From JBJTIF01 sp046094825 (GTDB lineage Bacteria > Actinomycetota > UBA4738 > HRBIN12), in contig JBJTIF010000025.1 of NCBI GenBank assembly GCA_046094825.1, positions 1 through 17,480 on the forward strand: a DNA stretch of 17,480 nt, in the 5' to 3' direction. The translations under genes were made by a program, and so were the position numbers. Shown here piece after piece: positions 6,494 to 13,753 of this stretch. Under the pieces are notes generated by a model. It was not told the DNA's origin. It ran no database searches and worked only from the letters and a program-made list of their open reading frames with translations. Positions within the stretch are counted from its first letter, which is position 1. Every line of letters begins with the position of its first letter.

Positions 6494-7666
6494 GTGAACG
6501 CCCTCGACGCCGGCCTCCTCGTCGCCCTCGTCGTCGGGACGCTCCTCGGGTACCGCCGCGGCCTCCTCCTGCAGGTCGCGTCGTACGGCGGACTCCTGCT
6601 CGGCCTGCTGCTCGGCGCGGCCGCGGCGCCGTTCGTCGCTCACCTCGCGAGCGACGGCGCTCCGAGCGTCGCGGCCGCGACGGTGACGCTCCTGCTCTGC
6701 GCGGCGATCGGCAACGGGCTCGGCTGGATCGTCGGGACGATCGCGCGGGCACGCGCACGTTCGTCCGTCCTCGGGGGCGCGGACCGCGCAGGCGGGGCCG
6801 CGATCTCCGTCGTCGCCCTGGCCCTCACGATCTGGTTCGTCGCGCTGAACGTCGTGGGCGGACCGTGGCCCGCGGTGTCCCGCGAGGTCCGCGGCTCGAC
6901 GATCGTCCGCGCGCTCGACGAGGCGCTGCCCGAACCGCCGTCGCTCGTCGCCCAGGTCCGCCGATTCCTCGACCGGTACGGCTTCCCCGATGTCTTCGCC
7001 GGGATCCCGCCGGTCCCCGCCGATCCCGTCCGGATGCCGACCGAGGACGAGGTGCGCGCAGCGTACCGGGTCGGCGCGCCCTCGACGTTCCGCGTCGTCG
7101 GCCCGGCATGCGACCGGATCCAGGAGGGGTCGGGCTTCGTCGTCGCCCCGTCGTACCTCCTCACGAACGCGCACGTCGTCGCGGGCGTCCGGCGCGCGGT
7201 CGTGCAGCGTGCGGGGGAACCGGACCGACCCGCGGTCGTCGTCCGGTTCGATCCGGATCTCGATCTCGCACTCCTGCGCGTCGACGACCTCCCCGCACCG
7301 CTCCGGCTCGTCGGGGCGCAGGCCGACCGCGGCGACGCCGGCGTCGTGATCGGCTACCCCGATGGCGGCCCGCTCGCGGCGAGCGTCGCCGCGGTCGGGC
7401 GCTGGATCGCGGCGCTCGGGCGCGACATCTACGGCGAGGGCGAGGTCGAGCGCGCGGTCTACGAGCTCCAGACGGAGGTGCACCCCGGCAACTCGGGCGG
7501 TCCCTTCGTCCTCGCCGACGGTCGGGTCGCCGGCGTCCTCTTCGCGGCATCGCGGACGGACGAGGGCGTCGCGTACGCGATCGCCTCGTCGGAGGTCATC
7601 CCCTGGCTCGCGGAGGCCGTCGGTCGCACCGAGGCCGTCTCAACCGGTCCCTGCACGAAGGACTGA
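6494..7666 (+). CDS. MarP-like membrane-anchored serine protease (CvpA + trypsin-like domain)
   Basis: The 390-residue protein joins a CvpA-type membrane domain of four predicted helices (about residues 6-20, 28-50, 60-82, 100-122) to an extracytoplasmic trypsin-like protease. The triad is visible as H227 (TNAHVVA), D257 (DLDLALL) and S334 (HPGNSGGP). Two cysteines, C206 (GPACDR) and C387 (STGPCTKD), frame the protease; from memory, mycobacterial MarP (Rv3671c) has a disulfide at an equivalent position and protects against acid and oxidative stress. That role is inferred here. I chose the GTG at 6494 because hydrophobic sequence starts right after it, although the frame is open far upstream through non-coding sequence. 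The gene interrupts what in mycobacteria is the thrB-rho junction and is convergent with thrB. Confidence 0.9.
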   Translation: MNALDAGLLVALVVGTLLGYRRGLLLQVASYGGLLLGLLLGAAAAPFVAHLASDGAPSVAAATVTLLLCAAIGNGLGWIVGTIARARARSSVLGGADRAGGAAISVVALALTIWFVALNVVGGPWPAVSREVRGSTIVRALDEALPEPPSLVAQVRRFLDRYGFPDVFAGIPPVPADPVRMPTEDEVRAAYRVGAPSTFRVVGPACDRIQEGSGFVVAPSYLLTNAHVVAGVRRAVVQRAGEPDRPAVVVRFDPDLDLALLRVDDLPAPLRLVGAQADRGDAGVVIGYPDGGPLAASVAAVGRWIAALGRDIYGEGEVERAVYELQTEVHPGNSGGPFVLADGRVAGVLFAASRTDEGVAYAIASSEVIPWLAEAVGRTEAVSTGPCTKD

Positions 7667-7667
7667 T

Positions 7668-7701
7668 CCGTCCGCCCGCGGCGGGCGGCGGCGGCGGACG
7701 G
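7668..7701. terminator. Possible bidirectional hairpin terminator between the protease gene and thrB
   Basis: CCGTCCGCC at 7668-7676 pairs perfectly with GGCGGACGG at 7693-7701, filling the 37-base gap between two convergent stop codons. The loop is also GC-rich and can form alternative pairings. Position argues for termination in both directions, but there is no T-tract, so it may work with Rho or only protect 3' ends. Confidence 0.5.
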
Positions 7702-7703
7702 CC

Positions 7704-8515
7704 CTAGCCGGCGTCGCGTTCGACGCTCGCGCCGGTCGCGCGGACCCCGACGCGGACGACGCGCCAGCCCGGCCCCGGGTCCGGGACCGCGCGACCGGCG
7801 ACCTCGAACGCGAGGAGCGCCGGACCCGAGCCCGCGACGCAGACCGGGATCCCCTCCGCGCGGAGCGCGTCGAAACGCTCCCGCACGTCCGGGTGGAGCG
7901 CGAGCCTGGCGTCCTGATGGAGGCGGTCCTCGAGCGCCTGCGCGAGGAGTTCCGGCGCGTCGGTGAGCGCGAGCGGCACGAGCGCCGCGCGCGCCGCGCC
8001 GGACGCGGCGTCGGCGAGCGTGACCGTCGCGGGCAGCGCGGCGCGTGCCGCCGCGGTCGAGGTGCGGGCCGACGACGGCACGAGGGCGACGGGAACGATC
8101 GCGGGATCGACCGCGAGCGAGACGACGGTCGCGTCCGCGACGATCGTGAAGCCGCCGTGCACCGCCGCGGCCGCGTTGTCGGGGTGCCCCTCGATGCGCG
8201 CGGCGATCGCCGGCCGAGGAGGACGCCCGCGACCACCGCCGCGGCGGAGGAGCCGAGCCCACGCTCGAGCGGGATCGCGTTGCGACCGACGATGCCGAAG
8301 CGCGCTCCCTCGCCGGCGACGAGACGGACGGTCCGGCTCACGAGGTCGGACCCGTCGGTCGGGAGTTCGTCCGAGCCCTCCCCCTCCCAGCGTGCTCCGG
8401 GCGGCGCGGCGGTGTCGAGCGTCACGACGTTGCAGAGGTCGAGCGCGAGCCCGAACGCGTCGAAGCCGGGTCCGAGGTTCGCGACGGTCGCCGGGACGGT
8501 GGCGGTCGCCCTCAT
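7704..8515 (-). pseudogene. thrB: Homoserine kinase, broken by an out-of-frame deletion (or sequence error)
   Basis: Homoserine kinase makes O-phosphohomoserine for ThrC. The first 102 codons from the ATG at 8515 include VPATVANLGPGFDAFGLAL and the GHMP ATP-binding loop ERGLGSSAAAVVAG (about residues 84-97). The frame then fails near 8205-8213. A different frame continues with IAARIEGHPDNAAAAVHGGF and the C-terminal GHMP motif VCVAGSGPALLAF, ending at the TAG at 7704. Between VAG and IEGHPDN there are 29 bases, where relatives such as B. subtilis have about 23 residues, so some 40 bases appear lost. Both halves keep normal composition and conserved motifs, so the lesion is recent or artefactual. 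The ATG overlaps the thrC stop as ATGA. Confidence 0.88.
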
Positions 8516-9564
8516 GCGATCCCGAGGGTCGCGGCGACCGCGTCGGCCGACGCGGGGACGGGCTCGATCGGCGCCGCGGTCGCGATCGCGCGCTCCGGGT
8601 CCTTCAGGCCATGACCCGTGAGGACGCAGACGACCGTCTCGTCGGCGCGGAGCCGACCCTCGCGGTGGAGCCGCAGGAGGCCCGCGACCGAGGCGGCGGA
8701 CGCCGGTTCGGCGAACACGCCCTCGCGCGGGAGGTCGGCGTACGCGGCGAGGATCTCCTCGTCGGGGACGTCGACGATGTCGCCGCCCGAGCGCGTCGCG
8801 GCGTCGACCGCCTGCGTCCACGACGCGGGGTTGCCGATCCGGATCGCCGTCGCGATCGTCTCGGGGTCGGCGATCGGCGCGCCGCGGACGATCGGCGCGG
8901 CTCCGGCCGCTTGGACGCCGACGAGTCGCGGCCCCGCGGCGATGACGCCCGCGGCGCGGTACGCGTCGTAGCCCTTCCCGTGCGCGGTGATGTTGCCGGC
9001 GTTGCCGACCGGGACGAGGTGGAGATCGGGGGCCGCGTCGAGCGCATCGCAGACCTCGAACGCGAGCGTCTGCTGTCCCTCGATGCGGTACGGGTTCACG
9101 GAGTTCACGAGCGTGATCGGGAACCGCGCGGCGAGATCGCGGGTGACCTCAAGCGCCACGTCGAAGTTGCCGTCGACCTCGAGGACCCGCGCACCGTGCG
9201 CGAGGGTCTGCGCGATCTTCCCGAGGGCGACCTTGCCCTTCGGAACGATGACCGCGCACGCGAGCCCGGCCCGCGCCGCGTACGCGGCGGCCGACGCGGA
9301 GGTGTTGCCGGTCGACGCGCAGACGACCGCGCGGCTCCCCTCCTCGACCGCCTTCGAGATGGCGAGCGTCATGCCGCGGTCCTTGAAGGACGCGGTCGGA
9401 TTCGCCCCCTCGACCTTCAGCCAGACGCGGCACCCGGTGCGCTCGGACAGGACGCACGAGTACACGAGCGGGGTCGCACCCTCGAGGAGCGTGATGACCG
9501 GCGTCGAGGCGGTCACCGGGAGGTGCTCGCGGTACTCCTCGATGATCCCGCGCCAGGCCCTCAT
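8512..9564 (-). CDS. thrC: Threonine synthase
   Basis: This 350-residue PLP enzyme converts O-phosphohomoserine to threonine, the last step of the pathway. The PLP lysine is K61 in NPTASFKDRGM; STGNTSAS (from residue 84) and VGNAGN (186-191) are the substrate and PLP-phosphate binding loops. Length fits the short B. subtilis/actinobacterial type, without the long N-terminal domain of the E. coli enzyme. The start is the ATG at 9564 (MRAWRGIIEEYREHLP), which overlaps the hom stop as ATGA; a longer open frame upstream is only the shadow of hom. The ATG of thrB overlaps its own stop in the same way, so the three genes are translationally coupled. Confidence 0.96.
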   Translation of the reverse strand: MRAWRGIIEEYREHLPVTASTPVITLLEGATPLVYSCVLSERTGCRVWLKVEGANPTASFKDRGMTLAISKAVEEGSRAVVCASTGNTSASAAAYAARAGLACAVIVPKGKVALGKIAQTLAHGARVLEVDGNFDVALEVTRDLAARFPITLVNSVNPYRIEGQQTLAFEVCDALDAAPDLHLVPVGNAGNITAHGKGYDAYRAAGVIAAGPRLVGVQAAGAAPIVRGAPIADPETIATAIRIGNPASWTQAVDAATRSGGDIVDVPDEEILAAYADLPREGVFAEPASAASVAGLLRLHREGRLRADETVVCVLTGHGLKDPERAIATAAPIEPVPASADAVAATLGIA

Positions 9565-10853
9565 TCCTCTGCCTCCACGCGCAGGACGCTCCGGACCTCG
9601 CGGACCGACGGCAGCCCGCCGAGCGCACCCCGCGCGGCCGCGAACGCGGACTCGCGCGCGCGGTGGGTGACGAAGACCAAGCGCGCATCCTCGTCGAACC
9701 CCTCCTGCCACGCGCTCTTGATCGAGATGCCGTGGTCGCCGAGGACGCCCGCGATCTCCGCGAGGGCCCCCGGTCGGTCGCGGACGAGGAGCGTGAGGGC
9801 GAACTGCCCGTCGGTCTCGCCGAAGGGTCGCAGCCGTGTTTCGTGGAAGCACGTGCACCCGACCCCGTGCGTCCCGGCGACGAGGTTCCGGGCCGCCGCC
9901 ACGAGGTCCCCGACGACGGCGGTCGCGGTCGCCGCACCCCCCGCGCCGCGCCCGGAGAACATGAGCTCGCCGACGTTCGGTCCCTCGACGTAGACCGCGT
10001 TCAATGCGTCCCGGACGGAGGCGAGCGGGTGCCCCGCGGGGATCATCGCCGGGTGGACGCGCGCCGCGATCCGACCATCCGCCCCCTGCTCGGCGATCGC
10101 GAGGAGCTTCACGACGTAGCCGAGGCGGCGGGCGGTCGCGATGTCGTCGGCGGTGACCGACGCGATCCCCTCGCGGTGGACATCGGCCGCGACGACCCGC
10201 GCGTTGAAGGCGATCGATGCGAGGATCGCGCACTTCGCGGCGGCGTCGTGCCCTCCGACGTCCGCGGTCGGTTCGGCCTCCGCGTACCCGAGACGCTGCG
10301 CCTCGGCGAGCGCGACGGCGAAGTCGCTCCCCTCCTCCGTCATCCGCGTGAGGATGTAGTTCGTCGTGCCGTTCACGATGCCGAGGACTCGGGTGACGCG
10401 CTCGCCGGCGAGCGACTCCTTCAGCGGTCGGATGAGCGGGATGCCGCCGCCGACCGCGGCCTCGAAGAGGAGGTCACGCCCGGCGGCGTCCGCGGCGTGG
10501 AAGAGCTCCTCCCCCGCGGTCGCGACGAGCTCCTTGTTCGCGGTCACGACCGGATGGCCGGACGCGAGGGCCGCGAGGATGAGGGCACGTGCCGGCTCGA
10601 GGCCGCCCATGAGCTCGCAGACGAGGTCGACGTCGGTCGCGGTCGCCACGGCCATCGCGTCGGTCGTGATCGCCTCGGCCGGGAGCCCGATCCCGCGGTC
10701 GCGGCCGACGTCGCGGACGGCGACGCGGACGACCTCGATCGGTCGCCCCGCGCGGCGTGCGACGTCGTCCCGGTGGTCGGCGAGGAGCCGGACGACCGCC
10801 GCACCGACCGTCCCGCACCCGAGGAGCCCGACGCGGAGCGCTCGCTCGCTCAT
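9561..10853 (-). CDS. hom: Homoserine dehydrogenase with C-terminal ACT domain
   Basis: The 430-residue enzyme reduces aspartate semialdehyde to homoserine with NAD(P)H. The Rossmann loop is GLLGCGTVG (residues 9-17). TANKE (K107), GGGIPLIRPLKESLAG (135-150), NGTTNYIL (161-168) and GGHDAAAKCAI (D203, K207) are the family's catalytic and substrate motifs. Residues about 350-430 form an ACT domain (DRPGALAEIAGVLGDHGISIKS), usually the site of threonine feedback inhibition. I chose the ATG at 10853, which overlaps the stop of the GNAT gene as ATGA, rather than a longer open frame. Order hom-thrC-thrB matches mycobacteria and B. subtilis. Confidence 0.97.
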   Translation of the reverse strand: MSERALRVGLLGCGTVGAAVVRLLADHRDDVARRAGRPIEVVRVAVRDVGRDRGIGLPAEAITTDAMAVATATDVDLVCELMGGLEPARALILAALASGHPVVTANKELVATAGEELFHAADAAGRDLLFEAAVGGGIPLIRPLKESLAGERVTRVLGIVNGTTNYILTRMTEEGSDFAVALAEAQRLGYAEAEPTADVGGHDAAAKCAILASIAFNARVVAADVHREGIASVTADDIATARRLGYVVKLLAIAEQGADGRIAARVHPAMIPAGHPLASVRDALNAVYVEGPNVGELMFSGRGAGGAATATAVVGDLVAAARNLVAGTHGVGCTCFHETRLRPFGETDGQFALTLLVRDRPGALAEIAGVLGDHGISIKSAWQEGFDEDARLVFVTHRARESAFAAARGALGGLPSVREVRSVLRVEAEE

Positions 10854-11383
10854 GCGTCCCCCCCGAGCCAGCGCCCCATGATGATCTCGTCGGCGTACCC
10901 GTCGCCGCGGCGCGAGTGGCCGCGGAGCCGACCCTCCTCGACGAACCCGCACGCGCGGTAGAGCGCGATCGCGGCGTCGTTGTCGGGGTAGACGGCGAGC
11001 TCGAGCTTCCGCACGCCGACGTGCTCCGCCCAGCGGATCGCCTCGGCGAGGAGGGCCCGACCGATGCCGCGGCCGCGGTGCTCGGCGCGGACGAGGAGGC
11101 CGAACGACGCGACGTGCCGCGTCGCCGGGTGGAGCTCGCGGACGATGCGGACGCCGCCGAGGACGCCGTCGGCGTCGACGGCGACGAGCTCGGCGCCGTC
11201 GTCGGTCCACGACCGGCGGGCGCGCCGCCGGTAGACGACGAGCGGCTCGGCCTCCGTCCGGCGGATGAACCGACCCTCGCGGGCGACCGCCGAGACGAGG
11301 TCGCGCATCCCTCGGGCGTCGCCGGGTCGGGCGGCGCGCACGGCGAACGCGCCGACGGTCACGGGGGGGCGCTCAGTCCGCAT
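10850..11383 (-). CDS. GNAT-family N-acetyltransferase
   Basis: The 177-residue product has the GNAT acetyl-CoA binding motif LVRAEHRGRGIGRALLAEAI (R/Q-x-x-G-x-G) in its middle and the later segment NDAAIALYRACGFVEEGRLRGH, typical of the fold. These enzymes move an acetyl group from acetyl-CoA to an amine; the substrate here is unknown. It might modify a ribosomal protein or a small amine, but nothing in the sequence decides this. I prefer the ATG at 11383 because GGAG lies seven bases upstream; it overlaps the end of argS by 11 bases. An ATG at 11401 and a GTG at 11362 are alternatives. Its stop overlaps the hom start. The gene occupies the place where mycobacteria carry lysA. Confidence 0.85.
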   Translation of the reverse strand: MRTERPPVTVGAFAVRAARPGDARGMRDLVSAVAREGRFIRRTEAEPLVVYRRRARRSWTDDGAELVAVDADGVLGGVRIVRELHPATRHVASFGLLVRAEHRGRGIGRALLAEAIRWAEHVGVRKLELAVYPDNDAAIALYRACGFVEEGRLRGHSRRGDGYADEIIMGRWLGGDA

Positions 11384-12987
11384 CGAGCCGCTCCATCGCA
11401 TCCGGCGCCGCGACGCCGAGGAGACCGAGGACGTTACCGATCGCCTGGCGCGCCGCGCGGGCGAGCCACAGACGTGCGAGGGCGAGCGCGGGTTCCTCGC
11501 CGACGACGCGGCAGTCCGCGTAGAACCGGTGGAACCCCGCGGCGAGCTCCTGCGCGTAGTGGACGAGGCGGTGCGGCGCGCGGTGCTCGGCCGCGATGCG
11601 GACCTGTTCCGGGAGCTCGACGATCGAGCGCAGGAGTTCGGTCTCGGCCTCGGTCCGCAGGAGCCCGAGGTCGGCGTCCTCGAGCGCGCCCGCGCGGAGC
11701 CCCCGTTCCTCCGCGAGCCGGAGCACGCTCGAGACGCGCGCGTGCGCGTACTGGACGTAGAACACCGGGTTGTCCATGCTCCGCCGCTTCGCGAGCGCGA
11801 GGTCGAACTCGATCGGTGAATCCCCGGAGCGCGCGAGGAGGAGGAACCGCACGGCGTCGGGACCGACCTCGTCGAGGAGATCGGCGAGCGTGTCGAACGT
11901 GCCCGCGCGCTTGCTCATCCCGACCGTCTCGCCGTCGCGGAGCACCGACACCCACTGGTAGAGCACCATCTCGAGGCGGTCGGGGTCGTAGCCGAGCGCC
12001 GCCGCCGCGCCCTTCACGCGAGCGACGTCCCCGTGGTGGTCGGCGCCCCAGACGTAGATGCAGCGGTCGAAGCCCCGAGCGAACTTGTGCACGAGGTAGG
12101 CGCAGTCCGCGGCGAAGTACGTCGGTGCACCCGTCGAGCGGATGAGGACGCGATCCTTGTCGTCCCCGAACTCCGTCGATCGGAAGAACACCGCACCTTC
12201 GGCGTCGTACGCGAAGCCCCGCTCGCGCAGCACCTCGACGACGCGGACGATCTCGCCGCGCTCGTGGAGGGTGCGTTCGGAGAGGTACGTGTCGTACTCG
12301 ACGCCGAGCCGCGCGAGGGAGTCGCGGATCATCGCGAGGACGCGCTCGGCACCCGCCGCGCTCCCGGGCGATGTCCTCGGCGACGTCGGTCACGTAGTCG
12401 CCCCGGTAGCCGTCCTCCGGGACCTCCGCCTCGCGACCGAAGCGCTGGAGGTACCGCGCCTCGACCGAGGCGCCGAAGAGCTCCATCTGCTTGCCGGCGT
12501 CGTTGAAGTAGTACTCGCGCTCGACGCGCCACCCGGCCGCGTCGAGGACCCGGGCGAGTCCGTCGCCGATCACGGCGTTGCGCGCGTGGCCGACGTGGAG
12601 GGGACCCGTCGGGTTCGCGGAGACGAACTCGACCTGCACGGACAGCCCGTTGCGCGGCAGGCGACCGAAGTCCGCTCCCTCGGTGACCGCGGCCCGGAGC
12701 CCCTCGTGGAGCCAGGCGTCGGTGAGGAACAGGTTCAGGAACCCGGGGCCGGCCACCTCCGTCCGCGCGACGAGCGGCGAGGTGGGCAGGTGCGCCGCGA
12801 GGTCGGCGGCGACGTCGCGCGGGGCGCGACCCGAAGGCTTCGCGAGTTGGAGCGCGAGGTTCGTCGAGAAGTCGCCGTGGTCGCGGACACGGGGAACCTC
12901 GAGCTCGATCTCGCCCGGCGCATCCGCGCCCACAGCGACGAGGGCCTCGCGGAGGAGGCCACGCAGGCGATCCTCGATGCGCTCCAT
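11373..12987 (-). pseudogene. argS: Arginyl-tRNA synthetase, broken by an out-of-frame deletion (or sequence error)
   Basis: ArgRS charges tRNA-Arg. From the ATG at 12987 the first 209 codons carry the N-terminal domain (GDFSTNLALQLAK) and the HIGH-type motif PTGPLHVGHARN (H131-H134), and reach GYRGDYVTDVAEDIARE. The frame then breaks between about 12361 and 12332. A second frame continues with AERVLAMIRDSLARLGVEYD, then the KMSKS-like VGMSKRAGTF and the DALR anticodon-binding domain (FYVQYAHARVSSVLR), ending at the TGA at 11373. Related proteins have roughly 20 more residues at the break, so a short segment looks lost and the total length (1615 bases) is not a multiple of three. A non-functional argS would be lethal unless another copy exists, so error is the likeliest cause. 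Confidence 0.9.
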
Positions 12988-12999
12988 CCGCGCAGCGTA
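12988..12999 (-). promoter_or_regulatory. Putative leaderless -10 element for argS
   Basis: On the minus strand TACGCT (12999-12994) is followed by GCGCGG and the argS ATG at 12987. There is no Shine-Dalgarno sequence. The six-base spacing would start the mRNA at the ATG. Confidence 0.5.
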
Positions 13000-13030
13000 G
13001 CGGCTGCGACCCGGGCGCCGAGAACGCCGT

Positions 13031-13039
13031 TGCTAGACT
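13031..13039 (+). promoter_or_regulatory. Extended -10 promoter element for tRNA-Arg
   Basis: TGCTAGACT at 13031-13039 is an extended -10 (TG-N-TANNNT) ending 8 bases before the first base of the tRNA. No good -35 box is visible. A nearly identical TGCTAGCGT precedes bpa. It lies back to back with the argS -10, 34 bases away. Confidence 0.5.
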
Positions 13040-13047
13040 CCCGCCGA

Positions 13048-13119
13048 GCCCCCGTAGCTCAGCGGATAGAGCGTCGGCCTCCGGAGCCGGAAGCGCAGGT
13101 TCGAGTCCTGCCGGGGGCG
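13048..13119 (+). tRNA. tRNA-Arg (anticodon CCG)
   Basis: The 72-base sequence folds into a full cloverleaf. The acceptor stem GCCCCCG pairs with CGGGGGC (7 bp), followed by discriminator G. The D stem is GCTC/GAGC with an 8-base loop. The anticodon stem TCGGC/GCCGG has one T·G pair and encloses the loop CTCCGGA, giving anticodon CCG, which reads the arginine codon CGG. The T stem is GCAGG/CCTGC with loop TTCGAGT. The terminal CCA is not encoded. It is divergent from argS by 60 bases, and pdxH begins two bases after its 3' end. Confidence 0.95.
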
Positions 13120-13120
13120 C

Positions 13121-13744
13121 GTGAGCCAGGCGCCCGATGACACCCCGCTGCTCGAATCCGACCTCGACCCCGACCCGATCCGCCAGGTCGAGCGCTGGGT
13201 GGCGGACGCGAGGGACGCCGGCATCCTCGAACCGACCGCGATGACCGTCGCGACGGTCGACGCCGATGGCCGGCCGCAGGCGCGCACGGTGCTCCTCCGC
13301 GGGATCGACGAGCGGGGCTTCCGCTTCTACACGAACTACGGGAGCCGCAAGGCGCGCGCGCTCGACGCGCACCCGTTCGCCGCGATGGTGCTCCTGTGGA
13401 AGGAACTCGGCCGCCAGGTGAAGATCGAGGGGCGCGTCGAACGGCTCGCCACGGAGGAATCCGCGACGTACTTCGCCTCGCGGCCGCGGGGCCACCGGCT
13501 CGCCGCGTGGGCCTCCCGGCAGAGCGAGCCGGTCGCATCGCGCGCGGAGATGGAGGCGGCGTTCCGCGAGATCGAGGAGCGCTTCGCCGACGTCGACGAC
13601 GTTCCGCTCCCCGAGCACTGGGGCGGGTTCCTCCTGCGGCCCGACGTCGTGGAGATCTGGAACGGACGCGCGAACCGCATGCATGACCGGTTCCGCTACA
13701 CCCGGACGCCCGACGGCTGGACGCGGTCCCGGATCTGGCCCTAG
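13121..13744 (+). CDS. pdxH: Pyridoxamine/pyridoxine 5'-phosphate oxidase
   Basis: The 207-residue FMN enzyme oxidises pyridoxamine or pyridoxine phosphate to PLP. Family motifs are clear: RTVLLRG (about residues 55-61), FYTNYGSRKARAL (69-81), RQVKIEGRVERL (98-109), SRPRGHRLAAWASRQSE (120-136) and the C-terminal WGGFLLRPDVVEIWNGR with NRMHDRFRY. Length is normal. The only usual start codon ahead of the conserved N-terminus is the GTG at 13121, so the coding region begins one base beyond the tRNA-Arg discriminator, with no separate leader. It is followed by the M20 gene after nine bases. PLP made here would serve ThrC, though a direct link is inference. Confidence 0.93.
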   Translation: MSQAPDDTPLLESDLDPDPIRQVERWVADARDAGILEPTAMTVATVDADGRPQARTVLLRGIDERGFRFYTNYGSRKARALDAHPFAAMVLLWKELGRQVKIEGRVERLATEESATYFASRPRGHRLAAWASRQSEPVASRAEMEAAFREIEERFADVDDVPLPEHWGGFLLRPDVVEIWNGRANRMHDRFRYTRTPDGWTRSRIWP

Positions 13745-13753
13745 GGTCCCCGC
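13742..13753 (+). promoter_or_regulatory. Possible leaderless -10 element for the M20 gene
   Basis: TAGGGT at 13742-13747 is followed by CCCCGC and the ATG at 13754. Its TAG is also the pdxH stop codon, which weakens the argument, but the six-base spacing matches the other cases and the M20 gene has no Shine-Dalgarno sequence. Confidence 0.35.

Noticed and set aside
6062..7483. A 473-codon minus-strand open frame covering the MarP-like gene
   Set aside because: It is antisense to a protease with an intact triad. Only its last 76 codons, outside the protease gene, are considered as a possible small gene.
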